The notes: generated by a model from the sequence alone, not told the origin. DNA of 64,000 nucleotides from an uncultured Desulfobacter sp. (GCF_963666145.1 NZ_OY762614.1:4640501-4704500); one strand, 5' to 3'; counted from the first letter of the stretch, positions 50,474-61,400 are shown. Numbers and translations: made by a program.

Positions 50474-53299
50474 ATGAATTTCAATGATCCGGAATATATA
50501 TTATTTGCCATAGAAGAAATTGAGGCCATAATTAATTTTAAATCCAATGGTGATGACGTTTTAGATCAAATTCTTAAAAAATTGCTTGTGCTTTTTTCAT
50601 GCGATCGGGCCTGGCTGTTTTCTCCTTGTCATACCGATCTGCCGACTTTTAAGGTAACATACGAGAGAACTTCGCCTTTGTTTCCCGGTGCCAAGGCCTC
50701 GAATGAAGCGGTGCCGATGACCTCTGATATGGCAGATTACTGCAACCGTGCGTTTGCAAGTAACGGGTGTCCGGAAATTGATCCGACTCCAGGACAAGAG
50801 ATGCGCAATGATATCGCCCTTAAATTCGATGTGAAATCCCTGATATTCATGGCATTGAAACCCCAAAATGATGCAGCCTGGATGTTTGGTCTGCATCACT
50901 GCAAGATCAACCATCGCTGGACCGATAATGAGCGCTCTCTGTTTAAAATAATCGGGCAGAGAATCACAAAACTGATTGAAAATTCAACTTTTATCAAGCA
51001 ATTAACAGAGCGTGAAAAAAAATATCATCAATTGTTTGAAACTGTTACTGATGCCGTTTATCTGATATCTGAACAAGGCCGGGTGATTGATGTCAACCAG
51101 GCGGCATGTACGCTCCTGGGCCGTAAAAAAGAAGAAATGATAGGGTTGTACATCAATGATGTGGATCACAATTTTTCAGTCAGACAGTTTTTATCCTTTT
51201 GGGAGAATGCGCCGTTTAATACACCTAAAAAATTTGAGACCACACATAAAACCCAAAAGAATGATTTAATCGCGGTCGAAGTGACTGCTCAAAAAATTAA
51301 ATTTGAGAACTCAACATGTTATTATGCCGTTGCAAAAGACATCACGGAACGTCAAAAAACAGAGAAGTTTTTGAAGGAAAGTGAAAAAAGATTTCGCAAC
51401 CTGATGGAAAATGTTGATGCCGTAGCCGTTCAGGGATATGGATTTGATGGAACGACCCAGTATTGGAATAAAGCATCCGAGAGGCTCTATGGATATACAC
51501 AGCAAGAGGCGATCGGACAGAGTCTTCTTGACCTGATTATCCCTTTTGATATGAGAGCTGTTGTCCGTGAAGAGATGCGTAAAATGGCCGAGTCCGGTCG
51601 GCCCATCCCTTCTGGAGAGTTGTTGCTCAAGCATAAAGACGGTTCCCAGGTACCGGTTATATCACATCATGTCATTGTCGAGGTTCCCGGGTATGAACGC
51701 GAACTTTTTTGTCTTGATATTGATATCTCCGAGCGAAAACGGGCGGAAACCACACTCCGGCAAAGTGAAGAAAAGTTCAGAACCCTTGTGAACACAGCCC
51801 CATTTGGTATCCAGCTTACGGATTTAGACGGGACAATTGTTTACAGCAATCCTGCCCATGATCACATACAAGGGTATGAACCGGATCAAATGACAGGCAT
51901 GAAGCTGTGGGACCTGACGGTGGATGAGGAACAGCGTGATCAAATCAGAGAATATTATCAGAATATAATTGCCAACAAACCCGAACCATCCATTTATGCC
52001 ACGCGGGAAAAAACGAAAGATGGCCGGGAAATAGATGTCGAGGTAAACTGGGATTATATCCGCAATGAGAACGACGAGATTACGGGTATTATCAGTATTA
52101 TTGAAGATGTCACTGAACGCAAAAAGGCCGATGCGGAACGCGAAAAACTACAGAAGCAACTTAACCAGGCCCAGAAAATGGAAGCTGTTGGGCGCCTGGC
52201 CGGGGGCGTGGCCCATGACTTTAATAATATGCTGGGGGTGATACTGGGATATGTGGAACTGGCCTTTGAAAAAATAGACAGCAGTCAGGAGCTGTATGCC
52301 GATTTTGAAGAAATTCAAAAGGCTGCCGAACGGTCGGCGGATCTGACAAAACAATTGCTGACTTTTGCCCGAAAACAGATCATTGCCCCGGAAGTGCTTG
52401 ATTTGAACGATGCTGTGGACAGCATGCTCAAAATGCTGCGCAGACTGATTGGTGAGGATATTGATCTGTCATGGCTGCCGGGTGACACGTTGTGGCCGGT
52501 TAAAATAGACCCCAGCCAGATCAATCAAATCCTGGCCAATCTGTGTGTCAATGCCCGGGATGCCATTGCCGGGGTCGGTAAGCTCACCATTGAAACGCGA
52601 ACCACAAGTTTTGATCAGGCGTATTGTGCCGGGCATGCCGGATTTATCACCGGAGATTACGTAATGCTGGCGGTGACGGACAATGGCTGCGGCATGGACA
52701 AAGAGACATTGAACAATTTATTTGAACCGTTTTTTACCACCAAGAATATGGGGGAGGGCACCGGACTCGGACTGGCCATAATTTACGGTATCGTTAAGCA
52801 GAATCACGGGTTTATTAATGTCTACAGCGAACCTGGCCAGGGAACCTGCTTTAAGATTTATCTGCCCCGGCACCATGCCGATGAGCAGATTCAGGACGAC
52901 ACCCTTCCGGAAAAACCTGTCCCGACCGGAAATGAGACGGTTCTGCTGGTGGAGGATGAACCGGCCATTCTTAGAATGACCCGGATGATGCTTGAGCGCA
53001 AGGGCTACTCGGTCCTGCCCGCCGCCACCCCTGCGGATGCCCTGAGCATCGCCAATGCATATGCCGGTAAAATACATCTTCTGATGACCGATGTGGTCAT
53101 GCCTGAAATGAACGGCCGGGATCTGGCCGAAAAAGTGACGGCGATTTTTCCGGATATCAAATTATTGTTCATGTCCGGTTATGCCGCTGATGTCATTACC
53201 CACCAGGGGGTGCTTGATGAGGGCGTGGCCTTTATGCAAAAACCCTTTGCAACAAATGAACTTGCCAAAAAAATTCGGGAAGTGCTGGATAACGCTTAG
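50474..53299 (+). CDS. Hybrid sensor histidine kinase with GAF and three PAS domains
   Basis: A 941-residue cytoplasmic sensor with no membrane segments. Order: a GAF-like domain (about 25-175), three PAS domains (about 190-300, 308-425 and 432-555), a HisKA domain with the phosphorylated histidine in GGVAHDFNN (H581), an HATPase domain with N, G1 and G2 boxes (NARDAI, DNGCGMD, GEGTGLGLAI) and a C-terminal receiver with Asp873 in MTDVVMPEMNG. There is no cognate response regulator gene next to it, so its output partner is unknown. A downstream hairpin (53369-53441) ends transcription. The ribosome site before ATG 50474 is poor. Confidence 0.9.
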   Translation: MNFNDPEYILFAIEEIEAIINFKSNGDDVLDQILKKLLVLFSCDRAWLFSPCHTDLPTFKVTYERTSPLFPGAKASNEAVPMTSDMADYCNRAFASNGCPEIDPTPGQEMRNDIALKFDVKSLIFMALKPQNDAAWMFGLHHCKINHRWTDNERSLFKIIGQRITKLIENSTFIKQLTEREKKYHQLFETVTDAVYLISEQGRVIDVNQAACTLLGRKKEEMIGLYINDVDHNFSVRQFLSFWENAPFNTPKKFETTHKTQKNDLIAVEVTAQKIKFENSTCYYAVAKDITERQKTEKFLKESEKRFRNLMENVDAVAVQGYGFDGTTQYWNKASERLYGYTQQEAIGQSLLDLIIPFDMRAVVREEMRKMAESGRPIPSGELLLKHKDGSQVPVISHHVIVEVPGYERELFCLDIDISERKRAETTLRQSEEKFRTLVNTAPFGIQLTDLDGTIVYSNPAHDHIQGYEPDQMTGMKLWDLTVDEEQRDQIREYYQNIIANKPEPSIYATREKTKDGREIDVEVNWDYIRNENDEITGIISIIEDVTERKKADAEREKLQKQLNQAQKMEAVGRLAGGVAHDFNNMLGVILGYVELAFEKIDSSQELYADFEEIQKAAERSADLTKQLLTFARKQIIAPEVLDLNDAVDSMLKMLRRLIGEDIDLSWLPGDTLWPVKIDPSQINQILANLCVNARDAIAGVGKLTIETRTTSFDQAYCAGHAGFITGDYVMLAVTDNGCGMDKETLNNLFEPFFTTKNMGEGTGLGLAIIYGIVKQNHGFINVYSEPGQGTCFKIYLPRHHADEQIQDDTLPEKPVPTGNETVLLVEDEPAILRMTRMMLERKGYSVLPAATPADALSIANAYAGKIHLLMTDVVMPEMNGRDLAEKVTAIFPDIKLLFMSGYAADVITHQGVLDEGVAFMQKPFATNELAKKIREVLDNA

Positions 53300-53368
53300 C
53301 CTATAAATAAAGGCTGATTATAACGGATTTTGGGACCTGCCCGTAAGCCTCCCAAAGAACCCAAAATT

Positions 53369-53441
53369 AAAAGGCTATGAAGCCAGTTGTCGTGATACTT
53401 AAATTCGTTAACACTTTCAAAAGAACTCACATAGCCTTTTT
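53369..53441 (+). terminator. Long-loop terminator after the histidine kinase
   Basis: AAAAGGCTATG (53369-53379) pairs perfectly with CATAGCCTTTT (53430-53440) and is followed by T, about 70 nt after the kinase stop. The loop is about 50 nt. A short minus-strand frame (53296-53430) through this hairpin was considered and rejected. Confidence 0.55.
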
Positions 53442-53640
53442 GCTTTACCGTCCATGGATTGAGTGGCGCAAAATTACCGCGGCGTGATTTCAGATAACTG
53501 CTCTTCTATGAATTCAACATGGTTTGTCATGAAAAGTCCATTTAAGTGTTATTTTTTCATGGGACCATATATATTACACTGAGGTTTGTACAGTCATGCT
53601 TGTTTTTCTCCAAGAGGAATATTTATTTTTGATCTTGTGC

Positions 53641-54732
53641 CTAACTGCTCCTGAAAACCGTGCAATAGTTTCCTTCCGGAGTTCTGCATCTTGAACATCT
53701 AACGCATTTGACAGGTTTTCTATTGCCCATTTTCCATCGGTTAAAAAGATCTGGTTCTGCAAGCAGGGGTCTTGATAGACCGAAGAATTCAATGTTCGTT
53801 TCATTAAGCATGGCTTCGATGTGGCTTGGACTGGAAAAACCGCCCACTGTGATCACCGGGATATTGACTTCCCGGCTGATGACCTTCCCGTATTCTGAAA
53901 AATAGCCTTGCTTTTTTAGTTCGTACTCATCAAACACCTGGCCGACCATTGACCTTGCCTTTCCATGGATATTGCCTGAGATTTCAAGCCCGTCCACCTC
54001 GATTTTTTCCAATTCAGCGCAAATCTTCCTTGTATCGTCAAAGGTCAGGCCGCCGTCAAAAAATTCACTGGCCGTCAGCTTAACAAGAATGGGATATTGC
54101 TTGCCCGTTAGTTTGCGCATTTCATTGTATATTTCAACAAGAAAGCGCATGCGGTTTTCAAGGGACCCTCCGTATTCGTCAGTACGCCTGTTGTAGTATG
54201 GGCTCAAAAATTGGTTGATCAGATAGGTGTGAGCGCCATGGATTTCCACCCCGTCAAACCCGGCGTCTTTTGCCCGCTTTCCCGCCGCTGCAAATGCGCG
54301 TATAATATAGTTGATGTCTTCATGGGTCATGGGTTTCCCATAGGTTCCCGTGCTTCTTTCCGGAACATCGCTTGGGGCGAAAATGATCCTTTCCTCAAGC
54401 TGATAGGTGGTTTTTGTTCCGCCATAGGCGATCTGCAATATGATCTTGGCACCATGGTCATGGACGATTTGGGTCAATTTTCGATATTCATCAATAAATG
54501 AATCGTCATATATGCCCATCATACCGGGATTCGGCCGTTCCTCTGCAACCACGTTTGCGTAGCCTGTGATGATCAGCCCCACCTCGTTCCGGGCTAGTTC
54601 TTCGTAAATGGCGTATAATTTTTCGGTCATATGACCATCAGGCGTCGTCATATTTTCCCAGGTTGCGCTTCTGACCAGACGGTTTTTTATGCGAAGGTTT
54701 CCAAGTTCTGTTGTGTCAAAAATCGTTTTCAT
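53641..54732 (-). CDS. Old yellow enzyme family NAD(P)H:flavin oxidoreductase
   Basis: A 363-residue FMN TIM-barrel ene-reductase. It starts LFDTTELGNLRIKNRLVRSATWEN-like (IKNRLVRSATWEN) and has VEIHGAHTYLINQFLSPYYNRRTDEYGGSLENRMRF, the conserved substrate-binding and FMN motif (GxHxYL and RxDxYGGS). It probably reduces electrophilic alkenes or quinones. It is downstream of the radical SAM gene on the same strand (about 95 nt apart) and near a divergent HxlR regulator, which suggests an electrophile response. The C-terminus CVRCSRCRTPEGNYCTVF carries four cysteines that could be redox or metal sites. Confidence 0.88.
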   Translation of the reverse strand: MKTIFDTTELGNLRIKNRLVRSATWENMTTPDGHMTEKLYAIYEELARNEVGLIITGYANVVAEERPNPGMMGIYDDSFIDEYRKLTQIVHDHGAKIILQIAYGGTKTTYQLEERIIFAPSDVPERSTGTYGKPMTHEDINYIIRAFAAAGKRAKDAGFDGVEIHGAHTYLINQFLSPYYNRRTDEYGGSLENRMRFLVEIYNEMRKLTGKQYPILVKLTASEFFDGGLTFDDTRKICAELEKIEVDGLEISGNIHGKARSMVGQVFDEYELKKQGYFSEYGKVISREVNIPVITVGGFSSPSHIEAMLNETNIEFFGLSRPLLAEPDLFNRWKMGNRKPVKCVRCSRCRTPEGNYCTVFRSS

Positions 54733-54826
54733 TTGTTCGTTCTTCTTTTAATAATTGAATGCTGACGATCACTTATGTTTCTTTGCCTAAACATGTTGGA
54801 GCGAAGCAATCGTGAGCCTATCCACC

Positions 54827-55981
54827 TTAAATAAGTTGTTTCAGTATGGCGTCCACTATATTGTCCCAGTTATCCAAGGTAACTCCGAATTCGCGGCACA
54901 TGGCTTTGGCGTATTTCCGTTTTTCAGGATCATGAAGATCCGTAAAGCGGGCAAATCGATGTGTCCTGCGGCCAATGGAGAACAGCATCTGCTCCTTGGG
55001 AGGGAGGGCAAGGAAATCCTCGAGAGGTTTTATAATGGACTCGCGCTTCTCCTTTATTTTTCCATCCACCTCCGGAAAAAGATTGAGGACGTGATCGCTT
55101 CGCACTGTGGAATCCACTTCGGCCAGGGATCGAAGCATGAGCCGCAACTCGCGCACGGTCTCCACTTCACCCATCTTGTCGAATTTTCCCGCCTTGTATT
55201 GCGCGGCAAGAGGTGCCCTGTCTGGTAGCCCCAGAGTTCGCAGCCGGATGAAGTCCGGGTTGATCTGATTGAAGGCATCCGCCGTTTCAATGGCATTTTC
55301 ACGCGACAAGGAACGCCCACCAAGGCCAGGCATCCAGTATTCCGACAACTCCATACCCGCCCGTTTAACCTTCTGGCCCGCTACGATCTGGGTGGCTTTA
55401 TCCACCCCTTTCTTCACCTGTTTGAGAACCTTGTCCGATCCTGACTCCATACCGATGTGAATACGGTTAAGCCCGGCATCGGCAATGCGACGCATATCCA
55501 CGTCATCGACCTTGGCAATTGATTTTGAGCGGCCATATGAGGTGATACGGTTCACATCAGGAAAACATGTCCGGATGTGTTCAAGAATGCGTATGAGATC
55601 ATCCGGTTTCAAAATAAAACTGTTGCCGTCCTGCAGAAAAATGGCCCGCATGCCATTGTTGACGAAGTTGTATGCGGCGTAGAGTGCCTGATGGTCGCCC
55701 CTCGGCTCGGGTTCAGAGGTGTAAAATTTACTGAGCCGTATGCGTCCCTCATTCTCTTTAAGGGCCAACAACTCGCCCACGTACCTGTGGACAAGATCAA
55801 TGTCACGCAGGACATCTTCCACCGGGCGCAGGGAAAACTTTTCTCCTTTATACAAACCGCAGAACGTACACTGATTCCAGGGACAATTGCGAGTGATGCG
55901 AATCAGCAGGCTGTCTGCCTCGCTGGGGGGCCGAATGGGGCCTTGCTCGAACCCGACATATTTTTTCACATGCTTAACCAT
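54827..55981 (-). CDS. Radical SAM protein (Elp3/B12-binding-like)
   Basis: A 384-residue radical SAM enzyme of the COG1032 type. Its cluster motif is NCPWNQCTFCGLYKG, i.e. CxxxxCxxC rather than the usual CxxxCxxC; this spacing is found in relatives with GCPxxxCTFC. Later blocks, DFIRLRTLGL and TDLHDPEKRKYAKAMCREFG, are typical of the family. Substrate is unknown. It is the first gene of the rSAM-OYE pair. Its start is ATG 55981. Confidence 0.85.
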   Translation of the reverse strand: MVKHVKKYVGFEQGPIRPPSEADSLLIRITRNCPWNQCTFCGLYKGEKFSLRPVEDVLRDIDLVHRYVGELLALKENEGRIRLSKFYTSEPEPRGDHQALYAAYNFVNNGMRAIFLQDGNSFILKPDDLIRILEHIRTCFPDVNRITSYGRSKSIAKVDDVDMRRIADAGLNRIHIGMESGSDKVLKQVKKGVDKATQIVAGQKVKRAGMELSEYWMPGLGGRSLSRENAIETADAFNQINPDFIRLRTLGLPDRAPLAAQYKAGKFDKMGEVETVRELRLMLRSLAEVDSTVRSDHVLNLFPEVDGKIKEKRESIIKPLEDFLALPPKEQMLFSIGRRTHRFARFTDLHDPEKRKYAKAMCREFGVTLDNWDNIVDAILKQLI

Positions 55982-56001
55982 TGATATATCCTCGTATTAT
56001 A

Positions 56002-56148
56002 TTAACTGTTCACTACCCGCGTTTGAGCAAAAAGACGATGGCCTTCCGGCGAACCGTGGAAACCGACTTCGCTTTGTTTGGCCTCGATCCAGAAGGCGTT
56101 CCCTAGGCTGCCGACGCCCTGATTGATGCCGATCATGAGTTGCTTCAT
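56002..56148 (-). CDS. Possible small ORF (48 residues) before the radical SAM gene
   Basis: ATG 56148 on the minus strand opens 48 codons (MKQLMIGINQGVGSLGNAFW...) ending 20 nt before the radical SAM start. No good ribosome site precedes it and I know no relative. It could be a real small protein, a leader, or a remnant. Confidence 0.2.
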   Translation of the reverse strand: MKQLMIGINQGVGSLGNAFWIEAKQSEVGFHGSPEGHRLFAQTRVVNS

Positions 56149-56374
56149 TATTGCCGCTCATCAGTGATGCTCATGCGTTTTAAATTGTGCAATGTGGTCC
56201 CATACAATGCTTCCGTCGAGACGGCAGGACTTTTGGACAGCTCCTTCATGCGACTCGAAATCCAACCAATATTTGTTATTCTACTTTACCTGTGCGTAAA
56301 AATAGTGCATGCTTAGTTTTCGTCAAGTACATACTTTTTTGTTATGTACTAACCTTTAAGTAAGTTTTGGAAAA

Positions 56375-56824
56375 ATGAACAGGAAAATTTTTATGAAAGT
56401 AAACGAGCGGTGCACATCGAAGCGGGCCGGTAACAAAAAATTTAATTGCTTCTTTGAATTGTCACAGCAGGTGATCGAAGGAAAATGGAAGCTAAAGATT
56501 CTGTTTTATTTGGGGCAGAATCCGGTTTTGCGTTTTGGGCGGCTTCGTGATTCCATCAATGGCATTTCAGAGAAAATGCTTATCCAGCAACTCAAGGAAC
56601 TCATTGCCGATGGCCTGGTTCATCGGGAAGTTTACAAACAGGTTCCCCCAAAGGTGGAGTATTCACTCACCCCTATGGGGAACACCTTGATCCCCATCCT
56701 CGAAAAACTGTTTGCTTGGGGACAACAATACGCTTCGCATCTCGTGGCACAGGAATGCAGCATGTCTCTTGAGCCGGGAGAGGTGTTTGAAGATATTGAG
56801 CAGCGTGTGACGGAAAGGGTGTAG
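56375..56824 (+). CDS. HxlR-family transcriptional regulator
   Basis: A 149-residue winged-helix regulator: ELSQQVIEGKWKLKILFYL, FGRLRDSINGISEKMLIQQLKELIADGLVHREVY, VEYSLTPMGNTLIPILEKLFAWG, the normal HxlR order. Two starts are possible (56375 and 56393); the second has AGGA 8 nt upstream. A cysteine sits just before the first helix (FNCFFEL), as in redox-sensing members such as YodB/HypR. It is divergent from the radical SAM and old yellow enzyme genes, its likely targets (inference). Confidence 0.85.
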   Translation: MNRKIFMKVNERCTSKRAGNKKFNCFFELSQQVIEGKWKLKILFYLGQNPVLRFGRLRDSINGISEKMLIQQLKELIADGLVHREVYKQVPPKVEYSLTPMGNTLIPILEKLFAWGQQYASHLVAQECSMSLEPGEVFEDIEQRVTERV

Positions 56825-57158
56825 TTTGAAGACTGAGATGGTCTTTTTTACAAACTACATGACAAAAGTGTCCATTTTTCCAGGTCACTTCAATGCGGAT
56901 AAATAAACCGTCCAGGTTGAATTATCCGGCCTCTTCGATCTCCCTGCGATCAATAAAAATATGATCAAGGCATATTTTTTTTTGATTGCTCAGTTCGTTT
57001 AAATTCCAACCCAGAGATGCCGGTTGGACATTTATTCAGGCCTTGCAATTCAGCCGATCGAGATTGACACGCCATCGCACTCTCCTTTTGATTAAGATAT
57101 GTTGGTCAAAGGGGGCTTGCTGATAATGTTTTATTTAGATAAAAGTGTTTCCCAGCAT
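56825..57158. other. Intergenic region between convergent HxlR and cheV
   Basis: About 330 bases without a convincing gene. A CCAACC/GGTTGG hairpin (about 57006-57027) is not followed by a T-tract. Confidence 0.3.
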
Positions 57159-58085
57159 TTATTGATCTGCAGGACCGATACATAGTTCATCCAGCAATTG
57201 AATCAGTTGGTTGGTTTCCGGTTTGGTGACATAATTGTCGGCTTTTACGGCATTACACTTTGCAATCATCTGTTTGTTAATTAAACTTGAAAACATGATG
57301 GTAAAAATGTTTTTGAGGTTTGAATTATGTTTCACGTTTTTGCATAAAGTCAGTCCATCCATTTGGGGCATCTCTATATCACTGATAAGAACAACTTTAC
57401 TTAGGTCCTGTTCACCGTTTCCAAAATTAGTTTCTAAATGTTGAAGCGTTTGAATGCCATTTTCAAATTCCGTAATGTTTGAGAATCCCGCTGATTTCAG
57501 TGCACGTGACACGCCCTTTCGTATTGTAGATGAGTCATCTGTAAAAATAATTTGGAGTTGGCCTCTTGTAATTGTTTCATTTTTTTGAAGATTTTCTTCA
57601 CTAACATCTTCAATGATGAGATCCGGAAAAATATTTGAGAGGATATGTTCAAGATCAATGACCAGTATCTGATCACCTTCAATGCTTACCGAACCCGTAA
57701 AATAGTTTGTATCTCCGATGGCCTGGTCAAGCGGTACCAGGTCTTTCCAGGATATCCGATATATCCGTCTTACACCATTGACTTTGAAACCATTTACAGA
57801 ATTATTGAATTCAGTGACAACAACAATTTCTCTTTCATATTCAATGGTCTCCTCAATATTAAGTATCTGTGCTAAATCCATTACAGGAATTGTCTTATCC
57901 CTGTAAAGCAGCATGCCAAGAACGCCCGGCACCTCATGGGGCAAAATGGCCAGTGATTTTTGATCATATTGTTGGATAGATTGAACCTTGGCAACGTTAA
58001 TCCCGAATGGCTGGTCATTTATCAGCACGGCGAGCAGCTCCAGTTCGTTGGTGCCTGACTCAAGCAATATTCCCTGCTCAGTCAT
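57159..58085 (-). CDS. cheV: Chemotaxis coupling protein CheV
   Basis: A 308-residue protein with an N-terminal CheW domain (about 10-160: FGINVAKVQSIQQYD, LPHEVPGVLGMLLYRDKTIPVMDLAQILN) and a C-terminal receiver (about 170-300) with the phosphorylated Asp236 (LISDIEMPQMDG). It couples chemoreceptors to CheA, and the receiver adds adaptation. It is isolated: no other chemotaxis gene is in the window. AAGGAG precedes the ATG. Confidence 0.9.
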   Translation of the reverse strand: MTEQGILLESGTNELELLAVLINDQPFGINVAKVQSIQQYDQKSLAILPHEVPGVLGMLLYRDKTIPVMDLAQILNIEETIEYEREIVVVTEFNNSVNGFKVNGVRRIYRISWKDLVPLDQAIGDTNYFTGSVSIEGDQILVIDLEHILSNIFPDLIIEDVSEENLQKNETITRGQLQIIFTDDSSTIRKGVSRALKSAGFSNITEFENGIQTLQHLETNFGNGEQDLSKVVLISDIEMPQMDGLTLCKNVKHNSNLKNIFTIMFSSLINKQMIAKCNAVKADNYVTKPETNQLIQLLDELCIGPADQ

Positions 58086-58436
58086 AAGATATCTCTCCTT
58101 TTTAGCGTGTGATTAAATTGTCATTTTTTTTATAAACGAATCCCGGTTGATCTATATGAAAATCGGTTATCATGCTTTAAAAAACGAGTTTAGTGTCTGC
58201 TGCTGTTGATTCATTTCTTGCAGAACGTACATGCATGGTATTTTTATTTATGCAAATCCCTTTAACGATACAGATGGCATCATTGAGATCAGGTTGTGCT
58301 TCGAAGATATGTGTCTGAGACCATCGAAATTTTTTTATCTGTGAATATTATTCACGATACATGAATCGATAAATAAAAACAATTTTTTCGGTTAAATAAT
58401 GCGAGTCAAAATCCAGCAATAATGGGATGAGATATC
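58086..58436. other. Intergenic region between cheV and the distal end of the CRISPR array
   Basis: About 350 bases with no gene seen. It holds the cheV promoter side and the trailer end of the array; beyond the first repeat the sequence has no further repeat-like unit. Confidence 0.35.
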
Positions 58437-61400
58437 GTTTCAAGTCGCCCCCGCATGGGGGGCGACAATGGGCTATGCTTATGAGATGTGAAGGGCAAGA
58501 CGTTTCAATCCACGCCCCCGCATGGGGGGCGACACGAACAGAAGCGGACACATGATACACAGGTCAGAGTTTCAATCCACGCCCCCGCATGGGGGGCGAC
58601 AGTTCATACGATGTGCCTGCAGAGTTAGCTGTTAACGTTTCAATCCACGCCCCCGCATGGGGGGCGACTCAGTTTGCCCTTTTCACCGGGACGCGCCGGA
58701 AAGGTTTCAATCCACGCCCCCGCATGGGGGGCGACTTACCGGCCCAGGGTCCAGACCATGGAAGAAAAAGTTTCAATCCACGCCCCCGCATGGGGGGCGA
58801 CATAACAACGCTGAATACAGAGTTTGAAGACCAAATGGTTTCAATCCACGCCCCCGCATGGGGGGCGACTAAAGAGGGTACTCTTATTGACTTCCCCGCC
58901 CGTATGTTTCAATCCACGCCCCCGCATGGGGGGCGACTGAATAAAGGAGAATAAATCATGGATGAAGTAAGAGTTTCAATCCACGCCCCCGCATGGGGGG
59001 CGACCTATGGTTACCTGGTCCCGACCTTTTGCCTGTACGGTTTCAATCCACGCCCCCGCATGGGGGGCGACAAAGATCGGGGATAAAATACACGATAGTG
59101 ACAAGGTTTCAATCCACGCCCCCATGGGGGGCGACGATCCGTCTGGATTCCGGCAGTCGTCGAGGTCCAGGTTTCAATCCACGCCCCCGCATGGGGGGCG
59201 ACCCGGAGAAGGGTGTTATCACCGATATCTGGGTGGTTTCAATCCACGCCCCCGCATGGGGGGCGACTTTTAAAGCAGTAACGATTATAATATAAAAACC
59301 TGTTTCAATCCACGCCCCCGCATGGGGGGCGACCTATTTTGATTCTCGAGTTCAATTCCAACTGACGGGTTTCAATCCACGCCCCCGCATGGGGGGCGAC
59401 ATGTAATTATTCTCGGCATCGAGGGTGCGCTTCGGTTTCAATCCACGCCCCCGCATGGGGGGCGACCTTGAGGCAGATGACATTTATGAGCTTGAGAACG
59501 AGTTTCAATCCACGCCCCCGCATGGGGGGCGACTTTTAACATCGGATATTCTGGACATTCCATCGTCGTTTCAATCCACGCCCCCGCATGGGGGGCGACA
59601 TTATACGGTCTAAGCAATGGAGAACCATATAGTTTCAATCCACGCCCCCGCATGGGGGGCGACCCGACCATCGAAACCCATTCTCCGTTTTTCGCCTGGT
59701 TTCAATCCACGCCCCCGCATGGGGGGCGACCCCAAGAAAATCGATCCAAGTTTGATCTGAAACAGTTTCAATCCACGCCCCCGCATGGGGGGCGACCACC
59801 TGGGTAGATTCAAGAATCTTTGCAAGTGAGTTTCAATCCACGCCCCCGCATGGGGGGCGACTGTAAAACAGGAGATAGATGGGTTCCTGTATGGGTTTCA
59901 ATCCACGCCCCCGCATGGGGGGCGACCCATTGTGCTTTTCTGCACCTTCTGTCATTTCGGCGTTTCAATCCACGCCCCCGCATGGGGGGCGACTTGTCTC
60001 CATAGTCGCTGACGTTTTCTGTGTCTATGTTTCAATCCACGCCCCCGCATGGGGGGCGACAAGACATTGAAACGTTTCTCCATGAATACTCAGAGTTTCA
60101 ATCCACGCCCCCGCATGGGGGGCGACTGTTGATATTAAGGAAATATCCAGGGCTGAACTTGTTTCAATCCACGCCCCCGCATGGGGGGCGACCTGGTACA
60201 TTTTTCAGCCCATTAAATTGATTAAGTTTCAATCCACGCCCCCGCATGGGGGGCGACCGAGCAGGCATATGCGGACAGTTTGGCAGCGCTGGTTTCAATC
60301 CACGCCCCCGCATGGGGGGCGACATACCAGGCGATATTCAAGGGCTTGGACGATGAAGTTTCAATCCACGCCCCCGCATGGGGGGCGACCTGGCGAAGAG
60401 ATTTGTCAATTTGCCTCGCTTGGTTTCAATCCACGCCCCCGCATGGGGGGCGACGTACATATCCGGATTGATCAAAGGGCTCTTTGCCGGGTTTCAATCC
60501 ACGCCCCCGCATGGGGGGCGACGACTGATACCGTAAGAGGCGCAAAGCCATGGGAGTTTCAATCCACGCCCCCGCATGGGGGGCGACGGGCTTTTCAATT
60601 AGCTTTGCCAGGCCATACCCGGTTTCAATCCACGCCCCCGCATGGGGGGCGACTGTCCATGTTTCTGCTAAAATTTATCCCTACGGCGTTTCAATCCACG
60701 CCCCCGCATGGGGGGCGACAAAATTTGGATCAACAAGTAAGTTCACTTTTTCAAGTTTCAATCCACGCCCCCGCATGGGGGGCGACCTACGAGGCGCTGT
60801 GCCAAAAAAAAAGACTTGCCAGTTTCAATCCACGCCCCCGCATGGGGGGCGACTCGAAGATGGGCGTAAGCGGTACGACAACGACCGGTTTCAATCCACG
60901 CCCCCGCATGGGGGGCGACAAAAACATGATCATGGAGCATGAAGGAGTTCTTTTGTTTCAATCCACGCCCCCGCATGGGGGGCGACTTGCCTCTGAAAGG
61001 TTTTTAGCAAGCCCTACTTGTTTCAATCCACGCCCCCGCATGGGGGGCGACATATATGAATGATTCTGTAATCCCAACTTGGCTTGTTTCAATCCACGCC
61101 CCCGCATGGGGGGCGACTGACAAAAAGGATGCTATCTCTTTGTTCGAGTGTGTTTCAATCCACGCCCCCGCATGGGGGGCGACTCCACCTTGGTTTAAAC
61201 CTGCTTAAATCGACCAAGTTTCAATCCACGCCCCCGCATGGGGGGCGACTGACGCCAGTGCAAACACTATGACAAACCGAAACGTTTCAATCCACGCCCC
61301 CGCATGGGGGGCGACATATCAGGCAATATTTAAGGGCCTTGACGACGAGGTTTCAATCCACGCCCCCGCATGGGGGGCGACTCAAAAGGCTCTACAAGAT

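Noticed and set aside
53296..53430. Reverse 44-residue frame (GTG start) after the histidine kinase
   Set aside because: It runs through the hairpin that best fits a terminator, and its stop overlaps the kinase stop; no relative known. Its smooth composition makes me only moderately sure of the rejection.
54827..55981. CxxxxCxxC spacing in the radical SAM protein as a damaged cluster motif
   Set aside because: Relatives of this COG1032 type with GCPxxxCTFC show the same spacing, so it is probably a subfamily feature, not damage.
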